Positions 16,952-24,793 of a DNA stretch of 64,000 nt are shown one piece after another. How positions within the stretch are numbered: the first letter of the stretch is position 1; each line of letters begins with the position of its first letter. The notes under the pieces are model-generated. The model was not told where the DNA came from, did no database searches, and saw only the letters and a list, made by a program, of their open reading frames with translations. The position numbers and the translations under genes were made by a program. Source of the DNA: Alphaproteobacteria bacterium (lineage in GTDB: Bacteria; Pseudomonadota; Alphaproteobacteria; Thalassobaculales; Thalassobaculaceae); assembly GCA_022822665.1 (NCBI GenBank), contig JAJEAR010000070.1, positions 1 through 64,000 on the forward strand. Reading direction: 5' to 3'.

Positions 16952-18949
16952 TCAGGAAAACTCGAGGATCGCCTCGTCGACGGCAAGGCTCGAGCCCGGA
17001 CTGGCCAGCACCTTCGCAACCACCGCGTCGCGTTCCGCCCGCAACACGTTTTCCATCTTCATCGCCTCGACCACCGCCAGTTCCTGCCCGGCCTTCACCT
17101 GCTCGCCCGGTTCGACTGCCACCGAGACCAGCAGTCCCGGCATCGGCGAAAGCAGGAAGCGGGACATGTCCGGCGCTTCCTTGACCGGCATCATGTCGAG
17201 GTAGCGCCAGATCCGTTCCGCAACGACCCGCACCGTGCGGATCGCTCCGGCGTGCTGCAGCAGGTGACCGTCCTGGCCAAAGCCGGTCCGGGCCACGATC
17301 CGGGTTCCGTTGACGGTTCCCGCGAACAGTTCGCGTTCCGGCTCGCAATCCCCCCGCACCGCCACGGTCCCATGTCCCTCCAGTTCGACATCGAAACCGC
17401 CCTCGACCGCGGTGACCGTCGCGCCGATCCTGGTCCCCCCATCGATCACCAGCAGCCGTTCGGGTCCGGCAATCGACGTGCGGCGGACCAGGTCGGTCTG
17501 ACCGCTGATCCGTCGTTCCCGACGGGACCGGGTATGGTGACGTGCCACGGCAACGGCACGCAGTGCTGCCACCCGGTCATCGTCGAGCCCGGCGCCGGCG
17601 AATCCGTCGGGAAATGCTGCGTCGATGAACCCGGTCGTCATTTGCCCGGCCATGAAGTCCGGGTGCGTGACCAGGGCGGCGAGAAACGGCACGTTGTGGG
17701 AGACGCCGCGGATGTCGATGCGCTCGAGCGCATCCGCCATGCGCCGGGCGGCCTCGGAGCGGTCACTGCCGCTCGTGATCAGCTTCGCGATCATCGGGTC
17801 GTAGAACATCGAGATCTCGGCCCCCTCGGCGACCCCGGTGTCTATGCGGACACCGTCACCGGTCGCGGGTGGCCGGAACCGGGCAAGGCGCCCGGTCGAC
17901 GGCAGGAACCCCCGGAAGGGATCCTCGGCGTAGATCCTGGCCTCGATCGCCCAGCCTTCCAGCCGCACGTCGGACTGGGTGAACGGCAGCGGCTCGTCAC
18001 AGGCGATGCGGATCATCAGTTCGACAAGGTCGAGGCCGGTGACGAGTTCGGTAACCGGATGCTCGACCTGCAGGCGGGTGTTCATCTCGAGGAAGTAGAA
18101 GTTCCTGTCGCGGTCGACCACGAATTCCACGGTACCCGCCGAGCGGTAGTCCACAGCCCGGGCAAGCGCGACCGCCTGGGCTCCCATCCGGGCACGGGTA
18201 TCCTCGTCGAGAAACGGGCTCGGGGCTTCCTCGAGAACCTTCTGGTGACGCCGCTGGATCGAGCACTCCCGCTCGCCCAGGTACAGGACGGTTCCGTGAT
18301 GATCGGCAATGACCTGGATTTCGATGTGGCGCGGATCCTCGATGTAACGTTCGACGAAGACCCGGTCGTCACCGAAACTCGACCGGGCCTCGCTTGTCGC
18401 AGAGCGGAACCCGTCGCGGACCCCGTCGCGCGTCCGGGCGATGCGCATTCCCTTGCCGCCACCTCCGGCCGACGCCTTGAGCATCACCGGGTAGCCGACC
18501 TCGTCGGCGATCTGCACCGCTTCATCCTCGTCGGCGAGGGCCTGGACATGACCCGGGATGGTGGCGACCCCCGCATCGATCGCGATCCGCTTGGATTCGA
18601 TCTTGTCGCCCATCTTCGAGATCGCGTCCGTTCCCGGGCCGATGAAGGCGACATCCATGGCCTCGAGTCCGCGGGCAAGCTCGGGGTTTTCCGACAGGAA
18701 ACCGTAGCCGGGGTGCACGGCCCCGGCCCCGGTCCGGCGGACCGCGTCGAGGATGCGGTCGACCCTGAGGTAGCTGTCGGTCGAAGCCGCTGTGCCGATG
18801 TGAATCGCTTCGTCGGCGCTCTGGACATGCAGGGCGCCGGCATCCGCGTCCGAGTAGACGGCAACCGTGGAAATTCCCATCCGGCGCGCGGTCCGGATCA
18901 CCCGGCATGCGATCTCGCCGCGATTGGCAATGAGGATCTTTTCGAACAT
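16952..18949 (-). CDS. pccA: Acetyl/propionyl-CoA carboxylase alpha subunit (biotin carboxylase plus BCCP)
   Basis: A 665-residue fusion. Residues 1-450 are biotin carboxylase: [21 protein letters not shown] opening, ATP-grasp glycine loop [14 protein letters not shown] (about 159-172), and [14 protein letters not shown] (about 285-298). A linker/BT-like domain follows, then a biotinyl domain with EAMKMEN, in which Lys631 is the biotin site. The enzyme carboxylates biotin with ATP and bicarbonate and hands CO2 to a carboxyltransferase beta subunit, which is not in the window. Propionyl-, acetyl- or methylcrotonyl-CoA are all possible; length and layout fit PccA best. The aminotransferase gene ends 37 bases upstream, suggesting a shared transcript and perhaps amino-acid catabolism. 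Confidence 0.88.
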   Translation of the reverse strand: MFEKILIANRGEIACRVIRTARRMGISTVAVYSDADAGALHVQSADEAIHIGTAASTDSYLRVDRILDAVRRTGAGAVHPGYGFLSENPELARGLEAMDVAFIGPGTDAISKMGDKIESKRIAIDAGVATIPGHVQALADEDEAVQIADEVGYPVMLKASAGGGGKGMRIARTRDGVRDGFRSATSEARSSFGDDRVFVERYIEDPRHIEIQVIADHHGTVLYLGERECSIQRRHQKVLEEAPSPFLDEDTRARMGAQAVALARAVDYRSAGTVEFVVDRDRNFYFLEMNTRLQVEHPVTELVTGLDLVELMIRIACDEPLPFTQSDVRLEGWAIEARIYAEDPFRGFLPSTGRLARFRPPATGDGVRIDTGVAEGAEISMFYDPMIAKLITSGSDRSEAARRMADALERIDIRGVSHNVPFLAALVTHPDFMAGQMTTGFIDAAFPDGFAGAGLDDDRVAALRAVAVARHHTRSRRERRISGQTDLVRRTSIAGPERLLVIDGGTRIGATVTAVEGGFDVELEGHGTVAVRGDCEPERELFAGTVNGTRIVARTGFGQDGHLLQHAGAIRTVRVVAERIWRYLDMMPVKEAPDMSRFLLSPMPGLLVSVAVEPGEQVKAGQELAVVEAMKMENVLRAERDAVVAKVLASPGSSLAVDEAILEFS

Positions 18950-18986
18950 GTCCCGTTATCCCGAGCTTGCCGACGGCGCTCCCGGT

Positions 18987-20162
18987 TCAGGCGTCTCCCA
19001 GCACCGTGGCCAGTGCGTTCATTGCACGGTCCAGTTTCTCCGGTGTCGAGGCATAGCACAACCGCAGGAATCCCCGGCCGCCGGGGCCAAAGGCGCTGCC
19101 CGGTGCGAGGCCGACGTTGCACCGGTCGACCAGCTCCTTGCTCAGCGCGAGCGAGTCCGTGACCCCGTCGACGCTGAAGAAGGCGTAGAATGCGCCCTGC
19201 GGCCGGCTGAAGCGGACACGCGGCCACTTCTCCAGCCGGTCGCAGACCAGGTCGCGGCCGGTGAGACAGCGGGCGCGCAGGTCCTCGATCACCTCGTCGC
19301 CGCCGGTCAGCGCCGCGATCCCGGCACGCTGGACGAAGACCGGGACCCCCGAAGTCTGGATCTGGATCACCTTGGCAAGCGTTGGCGCCAGTTGCGGCGG
19401 ATGGACGATCCAGCCGAGCCGCCAGCCGGTCATCAGCCATGACTTCGAAAAGGAATTCACGACGAGCACCTTGTCATCGGGTTCGGCGTGACGCAGCAGC
19501 GACGGACTGACGTCGCGGCCGAAGACCAGGGAGTGATAGACCTCGTCGGCGATGACCCAGATGTTGCGCTCGCGGGCCCATTCCAGCAATCGGGCCTGGT
19601 CTTCCTCCGGCATGATCCAGCCGGTCGGATTGCTCGGCGAGTTGACGAACACCGCCTTGGTCCTGTCGGTCGCCGCCGCAAACACTTCCTCGAGATCAAG
19701 CTGCCAACCGCCCGGAGTGTGCCGGATGGTTGCGTGCCGGGCCACGCCGTCATTGACCTTGATCGTCGAGTAGATGTTGGGCCAGACCGGGCCGACGACG
19801 ATCACCTCGTCCTGCGGGTCGAGCAGCATGCCGATGACCAGCGACAGGGCCATCATGCCGGAATTGGTGATGGTGATCCGCTCGGGCGCGACCGCAACCT
19901 CGAAGGCGCGGCGATGGTAGTCGACCAGCGCCAGCCTCAGGTCCTCGATCCCGTTCTGGTCGGTGTAGAAGGTCTCGCCGCGGCGCATCGACTCCGCCGC
20001 TGCCTCGCAGATGTGCGCCGGTGTCGGAACGTCCCCTTCTCCGAACCACAGCGGGATCAGGCCCTGCCGGCCCCAGCCGTAGATGGCGATCTCGAGGATG
20101 TCGGTTTCCTCAAGCTCGTTGACGGTTCGGGCGAGGTCCGGGAACGCGTAGTCCTGTGCCAT
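18987..20162 (-). CDS. PLP-dependent aminotransferase class I/II
   Basis: A 391-residue fold-type I aminotransferase. VNSPSNPTG (173-181) and IADEVYHSLVF (204-214) contact the cofactor, and SFSKSWLMTGWRLGW holds the PLP lysine at about 240. FYTDQNGIEDLR at 65-76 matches aspartate aminotransferase subgroup I gamma enzymes. It probably transfers an amino group from an aspartate, branched or aromatic amino acid to 2-oxoglutarate. The ATG at 20162 begins MAQDYAFPDL; the 34 upstream codons in frame run into the intergenic divergent region. Downstream carboxylase alpha subunit in the same direction suggests a catabolic operon. Confidence 0.88.
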   Translation of the reverse strand: MAQDYAFPDLARTVNELEETDILEIAIYGWGRQGLIPLWFGEGDVPTPAHICEAAAESMRRGETFYTDQNGIEDLRLALVDYHRRAFEVAVAPERITITNSGMMALSLVIGMLLDPQDEVIVVGPVWPNIYSTIKVNDGVARHATIRHTPGGWQLDLEEVFAAATDRTKAVFVNSPSNPTGWIMPEEDQARLLEWARERNIWVIADEVYHSLVFGRDVSPSLLRHAEPDDKVLVVNSFSKSWLMTGWRLGWIVHPPQLAPTLAKVIQIQTSGVPVFVQRAGIAALTGGDEVIEDLRARCLTGRDLVCDRLEKWPRVRFSRPQGAFYAFFSVDGVTDSLALSKELVDRCNVGLAPGSAFGPGGRGFLRLCYASTPEKLDRAMNALATVLGDA

Positions 20163-20253
20163 CAGCCTGCTCCTTGTTCCTGTCCGGCCCGCGGTCTTGG
20201 TGGGGTGGTCTGGCGGTGCTATGCAGGCGCTTTCGTCCACTTCCGGCGGTGCC

Positions 20254-20865
20254 ATGTCAACCACGATCTATCTTGCACGCCATGGCGAGACGACATGGAA
20301 CCGTGCCGGGCGGCTGCAGGGACGGTCCGATTCCCCGCTGACCGCGCGCGGAGTCCGCCAGGCGCAGGCGATGGGAACGGCGATCCGTGATGTCCTGGGG
20401 TCAACCGACCATCAGGTCTGGGCCAGTCCCATCGGGCGAACCCGGCAGACGGTCGCGATCCTGTGCGACACCATCGGGTACCCGTACCACGCGGTGCGGT
20501 TCGATGACCGGCTCGTGGAGATCACCCTTGGCGATCGTGACGGCTATGCCGGTTGGCGGGAACTGGCACGGGACTATCCGCAGGAGGCGGAGCAGCGCCG
20601 GCGCGATCCCTGGAACTTCAGGCATCCCAACGGGGAGAGCAGCCAGATGGTCCAGGACCGGGTCCGACCGCTGCTCGAGACCTGGTCCGCGGAAGGCGGA
20701 CACCACGTGGTGGTGACCCACGGCGTGGTCAGCAAGATCCTCCGCGGGCTGCATCTCGGGCTCGACCGGGTGCAGACCTACGCCCTTGACCGGCCGCAGG
20801 ATGCGGTCCATCGGCTGCACCGCGACGGTATCGACATCATCCGCGTCGAGAGGTCCGGGCGATGA
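20254..20865 (+). CDS. Histidine phosphatase family protein (first of tandem pair)
   Basis: A 203-residue member of the phosphoglycerate-mutase-like superfamily. The catalytic RHGE motif is at residues 9-12 (YLARHGETTWN) and the second catalytic His in VVTHGVVSK near 156. Such proteins form a phosphohistidine intermediate; they include cobalamin-pathway CobC, broad-specificity phosphatases and fructose-2,6-bisphosphatase-like enzymes. ATG 20254 begins the first beta strand; no strong ribosome binding site is present, and ATG 20221 is an alternative. The stop overlaps the next gene by 4 bases (ATGA), so two paralogous phosphatases are made together. Confidence 0.85.
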   Translation: MSTTIYLARHGETTWNRAGRLQGRSDSPLTARGVRQAQAMGTAIRDVLGSTDHQVWASPIGRTRQTVAILCDTIGYPYHAVRFDDRLVEITLGDRDGYAGWRELARDYPQEAEQRRRDPWNFRHPNGESSQMVQDRVRPLLETWSAEGGHHVVVTHGVVSKILRGLHLGLDRVQTYALDRPQDAVHRLHRDGIDIIRVERSGR

Positions 20866-21485
20866 CGATCTACCTGCTGCGTCACGGCGAGACCATCTGG
20901 AACCGCGATCGCCGTCTGCAGGGACAGCGGGATACGCCCCTGACCCTGCGCGGTGCGCAGCAGGCCGTCGCGATGGGACGAGCGCTTGCCCGTGTTCTCG
21001 GCGGACGCCGTCCCGGGGCGATGCTCTCGAGCCCGCTCGGCCGGGCGTACCAGACCGCCGCGCTGGTTGCCGACGAAATCGGTGTCGATCCGGACCGGAT
21101 CGTGCTGGAACACCTCGTGATCGAGACGTCGTTCGGAGCCTGGGACGGGCTCAACATGGAGGAAATCCTCGAACAGTATCCGCACGAGTGGGCAGAGCGC
21201 CGGGCCGACCGCTGGCACCGGGCGCCGCCGGGCGGCGAGAGCCACGCCGAGGTCGCGGAACGGGCGGGCAGGTTTCTCGCCGCCATGCCGGTTCAACGCC
21301 CGCTGGTCATCGTGGCGCACGGGTCGTTCAACCGGATCCTGCGCGGGCTGTGGCGTGGTCTCGACGGCCTGGCCAGCCTGGCGCTCGACGAACCGCAGGA
21401 CGGGTTCTATCGGCTCGATCCGCAGCGCCGCGAGTGCTTCATTCCGGCCGATGCGGCGCCGCGGGAAGGCGCCGGATCGAGCTGA
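20862..21485 (+). CDS. Histidine phosphatase family protein (second of tandem pair)
   Basis: A 207-residue paralog of the preceding protein. RHGE is at residues 7-10 (YLLRHGETIWNRDRRLQGQ), the acid/base Glu lies in VIETSFGAWDG near 85-95, and the second His in IVAHGSFNR near 150. Translationally coupled to its paralog through ATGA. The two share the RLQGxxDxPLTxRG pattern, so they probably arose by local duplication. The last 47 bases overlap, on the opposite strand, the end of the NlpC/P60 gene, so both C-termini are constrained by the same DNA. Substrate unknown. Confidence 0.85.
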   Translation: MTIYLLRHGETIWNRDRRLQGQRDTPLTLRGAQQAVAMGRALARVLGGRRPGAMLSSPLGRAYQTAALVADEIGVDPDRIVLEHLVIETSFGAWDGLNMEEILEQYPHEWAERRADRWHRAPPGGESHAEVAERAGRFLAAMPVQRPLVIVAHGSFNRILRGLWRGLDGLASLALDEPQDGFYRLDPQRRECFIPADAAPREGAGSS

Positions 21486-22293
21486 CCGCCAGGCCGGTGG
21501 CGTCGAGACGGGCCAGGAAGTCCGCAAGTGGTTCCTCGCGGACCGCCATGTGATGGGCATTCGCATGCAGGACCCGGTCGGCAGCGGACACCAGGGCGAC
21601 ATGCCCGGTGGTAAACACCAGGTCCCCGGTCCCGGCCTCGTCGACCGTCCCGCCCAATGCGGCCTCCTGCTGGTCGGAGTCGCGTGGCGCCCGGATCCCT
21701 GTGCGGGCGAGCGCGAGCTGGACCAGGCCCGAACAGTCGACGCCGAGACTGGACCGGCCGCCCCACAGGTAGGGCGCACCGAGGAACATCCGGGCGACGG
21801 CGACGTGGTCGTCGGCGGGATCATCCACGCAAACAAGGTGCCGGTCCGGGATCCAGCCACCGCCGGCGATGGCCGAATACCCCCCTTCCCTCGCTCCGAC
21901 CGTGACCGGGCTGTTCATGTGCAGCATGGCCACCGGCCGGCTGCGCAGGTCCGGACGCGAGAAGGCAACGGTGCGCAGCACGCCGACCACATGGGTCGGG
22001 TCCACGAGCGCGTCGGTCAGACCGTCGGCGGCGGTATAGCCGACGTACCCGTCGGTGGCGCACTGTCCCCAGGCCCAGCCGTCGGCTTCGTCGTAGACCG
22101 TGAACCGTTCGCCGAACAGGAGTTCGCTCACGCGTTGCGCCTCTCCGTCGGGGTGTTCGAACAGACCTGCGAGCGAAACGCGGAGCTGCATCTCGCGGCC
22201 GCGGACATGGCGGTCGGCGCTCTTGGTGCCGCGAAGGTGTTCGGCCGCGAGGTCCGCGCGCCACGCCAGGACGCGCGGGTCGCGTCGTGTCAC
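21439..22293 (-). CDS. NlpC/P60 peptidase with N-terminal SH3-like domains
   Basis: A 284-residue protein. The C-terminal NlpC/P60 domain has its catalytic Cys187 in GVDCSGLVQLAL, His231 in TGHVALVS and a third polar position near His243-His247. The N-terminal half (residues 40-150) shows the two SH3-like repeats of YkfC-type gamma-D-glutamyl-diamino-acid peptidases (GERFTVYDEADGWAWGQ). It should cleave murein peptides, most likely in recycling, because no signal peptide is visible. Start is the GTG at 22293, overlapping the VWA gene stop by 4 bases. Its 3' end overlaps the convergent phosphatase gene by 47 bases. Confidence 0.87.
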   Translation of the reverse strand: MTRRDPRVLAWRADLAAEHLRGTKSADRHVRGREMQLRVSLAGLFEHPDGEAQRVSELLFGERFTVYDEADGWAWGQCATDGYVGYTAADGLTDALVDPTHVVGVLRTVAFSRPDLRSRPVAMLHMNSPVTVGAREGGYSAIAGGGWIPDRHLVCVDDPADDHVAVARMFLGAPYLWGGRSSLGVDCSGLVQLALARTGIRAPRDSDQQEAALGGTVDEAGTGDLVFTTGHVALVSAADRVLHANAHHMAVREEPLADFLARLDATGLAVSSIRRLPAAPHRPE

Positions 22294-23468
22294 GATTTCA
22301 ATTCCCGGATCGCATCCTCGAGCCCGCTGATCGTGAGCGGATACATCCGCTCCTCCATCAGTTCGCCGACCATCTCGATCGAGCGGGTGTAGCCCCAGTA
22401 CTTGGGGTCGGTCGGGTTCAGCCATACGCAACGGTGGAAATGGCTGCGTATGCGCTGGATCCACTGTGCGCCGGGTTCCGGGTTCATGTGCTCGACGCTG
22501 CCGCCCGCCACCGAAAGCTCGTAGGGGCTCATCGAGGCGTCGCCGACCATGATGCACTTGTAGTTCTCGGGGAAGGTGTGCAGCACTTCCCAGGTCGGGA
22601 TGCGTTCGATGTGACGGCGCCGGTTGTCCTTCCACATGGTCTCGTAGGGGCAGTTGTGGAAGTAGAAGTACTCGAGGTGCTTGAACTCGCTGCGGGCGGC
22701 GGAAAACAGTTCCTCGGTCACCCGGACGTAGGGGTCCATCGATCCGCCGACATCGAAGAATATCAGCACGTTGATCGCGTTGCGCCGTTCCGGGACCATC
22801 CTGATATCGAGCAGGCCGCCGTTCCGGGCCGTCGAGGAGATGGTGCCGTCCAGGTCGAGCTCGGTCTCGACGCCCTCGCGGGCAAACCGGCGCAGCTTGC
22901 GCAGCGCGACCTTCATGTTGCGGATCCCGATCTCGACCGTGTCGTCGAGATTGCGGAAGTCGCGCCGGTCCCACACCTTTACCGCGCTGCGGTTGCGTCC
23001 CTCGTGCTGGCCCATCCGCACGCCTTCGGGATTGTAGCCGTAGGCGCCGAACGGCGACCGTCCGGCGGTACCGATCCACTTGTTGCCGCCCTGGTGGCGG
23101 CCCTTCTGTTCCTCGAGCCGCTTCTTCAGGGTCTCCATCAGCGCGTCCCAGCCGCCGAGCGCCTCGATCCTGGCCTTTTCCTCATCGCTCAGATTGAGCT
23201 CGGCCATGGCGCGGAGCCAGTCGTCGGGAATCTCGGCACCGAACAGGTCGTCAAGTGCTTCCAGCCCCTGGAAACAGTAGCCGAACACCTGGTCAAACCG
23301 GTCGATGTGGCGTTCGTCCTTCACCAGGGTGGCGCGGGAGAGGAAGTAGAAGTCGTCGATCGAGTAGTTGGCGACCCCCTGCTTCACCGCTTCCAGCAGG
23401 GTCAGGTACTCCTTCATCGAGACCGGGATTTCGGCCTTCTTGAGCGAGGTGAAGAAGGTGGTGAACAT
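22290..23468 (-). CDS. VWA-domain protein (CoxE/YehP-like)
   Basis: A 392-residue protein with a C-terminal von Willebrand factor A domain. NVLIFFDVGGSMDPYVRV near residues 225-242 is the metal-ion-dependent adhesion site, with D-x-G-x-S in place of the canonical D-x-S-x-S, so metal binding may be weakened. The N-terminal part (residues 1-200) is helical and charged with EEQKGRHQGGNKWIG. Such VWA proteins work with MoxR AAA ATPases, encoded here just upstream, as a chaperone pair that inserts metals or remodels partner proteins. Stop overlaps the NlpC/P60 start. The client protein is not known. Confidence 0.87.
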   Translation of the reverse strand: MFTTFFTSLKKAEIPVSMKEYLTLLEAVKQGVANYSIDDFYFLSRATLVKDERHIDRFDQVFGYCFQGLEALDDLFGAEIPDDWLRAMAELNLSDEEKARIEALGGWDALMETLKKRLEEQKGRHQGGNKWIGTAGRSPFGAYGYNPEGVRMGQHEGRNRSAVKVWDRRDFRNLDDTVEIGIRNMKVALRKLRRFAREGVETELDLDGTISSTARNGGLLDIRMVPERRNAINVLIFFDVGGSMDPYVRVTEELFSAARSEFKHLEYFYFHNCPYETMWKDNRRRHIERIPTWEVLHTFPENYKCIMVGDASMSPYELSVAGGSVEHMNPEPGAQWIQRIRSHFHRCVWLNPTDPKYWGYTRSIEMVGELMEERMYPLTISGLEDAIRELKS

Positions 23469-23505
23469 CCTGTCGGTCTCCCTGCCCTATCCCAGCGGTT
23501 GCAGT

Positions 23506-23883
23506 CTATGCCCGCCGGCGCTCAAGACCGGAACGGACCTCGTCGAGCAGCCGCATGAGGGTGAGCGCGAGTTCCTGTCCGCCCGTGTCCGTACAATCCC
23601 GGGCAACCGGTTCCGCCTCGGCCCTGCCCTTTTTCATGGACCGTGTGACAGCTGCGATATCCTCGTCGGTCCCGCCGGCCTTGCGCACCATGCCTTCGAC
23701 CATGCCGGCAAACCAGGCGGCCTCCTCCTGGTTGCCGCCGCACGGCAGCACGGTTGCGGAAATGTAGCCGGCGTGACGTCCGAAGGCGTCCAGCGCCTTC
23801 TCGAGCGTGCTGTCATCCGCGGCGAGCGGGGCCGTGGCGACCAGCAAGGCCAGCAATCCGATGGCGAGACGGGCTGGCGCCAC
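23506..23883 (-). CDS. Small secreted hypothetical protein
   Basis: A 125-residue protein from a GTG at 23883, four bases after the MoxR gene stop and behind a GGAG eight bases away. Residues 3-21 (ARLAIGLLALLVATAPL) form a signal peptide followed by AADDS; the mature region (about 100 residues) is helical with two cysteines (in LPCGGNQEE and RDCTDTGG) that could form a disulfide. No family was recognised. A longer in-frame start at 23943 would run into the MoxR gene and would destroy the signal peptide. Position between MoxR and VWA genes in a tight unit suggests a role in the same process. Confidence 0.7.
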   Translation of the reverse strand: MAPARLAIGLLALLVATAPLAADDSTLEKALDAFGRHAGYISATVLPCGGNQEEAAWFAGMVEGMVRKAGGTDEDIAAVTRSMKKGRAEAEPVARDCTDTGGQELALTLMRLLDEVRSGLERRRA

Positions 23884-23887
23884 CGCT

Positions 23888-24748
23888 TCAGCTCCGGTTC
23901 TGGCGCCGCGCGAGAAAGGCCAGGCGCTCGAACAGGTGGACATCCTGCTCGTTCTTGAGCAGGGCGCCGTAGAGCGGCGGGATCAGGTCCTTCTTGTCCT
24001 TGATCCGCAGGGCTTCCGGCGGAATATCCTCGACCACCAGCAACTTGATCCAGTCGAGAAGCTCCGACGTCGATGGTTTCTTCTTCAGACCCGGAACCTC
24101 GCGGATCTCGAAGAAGGCCGACAATGCCTCACGCAACAGCGATTTCTTCAGGTTCGGGTGATGCACCTCGACGATGCGTTCCATGGTTTCCGCATCGGGG
24201 AAGCGGATGTAGTGGAAGAAGCAGCGGCGCAGGAAGGCGTCCGGCAGTTCCTTCTCGTTGTTCGACGTGATGATCACGACCGGCCGGTGCCGAGCCCGGA
24301 CCTGTTTCCGGGTCTCGTAGACAAAGAACTCCATGCGATCGAGTTCCAGCAGCAGGTCGTTCGGGAACTCGATGTCCGCCTTGTCGATCTCGTCGATCAG
24401 CAGCACCACCTGCTCGTCCGAATCAAAAGCGTCCCACAGCTTGCCGCGCTGGATGTAGTTGGCGACATCGCCGACCCTTTCGTCGCCGAGCTGGCTGTCG
24501 CGCAGCCGTGACACCGCGTCGTACTCGTACAGCCCCTGCTGTGCCCTGGTGGTCGACTTGATGTGCCACTCGATCAGCGGCTTGCCAAGCGCTTCGGCGA
24601 CCTCGTGGGCAAGGATTGTCTTGCCGGTTCCCGGTTCCCCCTTCACCAGAAGCGGGCGTTCGAGCGTGACGGCCGCATTGACCGCGACCATGAGATCTTC
24701 CGTTGCGATGTATGTGTCGGTTCCCAGGAACCGCGCCTGCTCCAGCAT
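23888..24748 (-). CDS. MoxR-family AAA ATPase
   Basis: A 286-residue AAA+ ATPase. Walker A GEPGTGKT is at residues 37-44, Walker B LLIDE at 116-120, sensor 1 in VIITSNNEKELPDAFLRRC near 151-169. The short form, lacking an extra C-terminal domain, is typical of MoxR proteins that team with VWA proteins to mature or assemble enzymes such as methanol dehydrogenase, CO dehydrogenase and nitric oxide reductase. The genes for a small secreted protein and the VWA protein follow within 40 bases. The alaS stop is 45 bases upstream. No dedicated metalloenzyme gene is present beside them. Confidence 0.92.
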   Translation of the reverse strand: MLEQARFLGTDTYIATEDLMVAVNAAVTLERPLLVKGEPGTGKTILAHEVAEALGKPLIEWHIKSTTRAQQGLYEYDAVSRLRDSQLGDERVGDVANYIQRGKLWDAFDSDEQVVLLIDEIDKADIEFPNDLLLELDRMEFFVYETRKQVRARHRPVVIITSNNEKELPDAFLRRCFFHYIRFPDAETMERIVEVHHPNLKKSLLREALSAFFEIREVPGLKKKPSTSELLDWIKLLVVEDIPPEALRIKDKKDLIPPLYGALLKNEQDVHLFERLAFLARRQNRS

Positions 24749-24793
24749 TGCCGGACCCCCTGTGTTCTGGATCTGCGGGTTGTATCGCTCTTG

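Noticed and set aside
16838..19162. 774-codon plus-strand frame opposite the carboxylase alpha subunit
   Set aside because: Mirror of the pccA coding frame; composition is that of antisense DNA.
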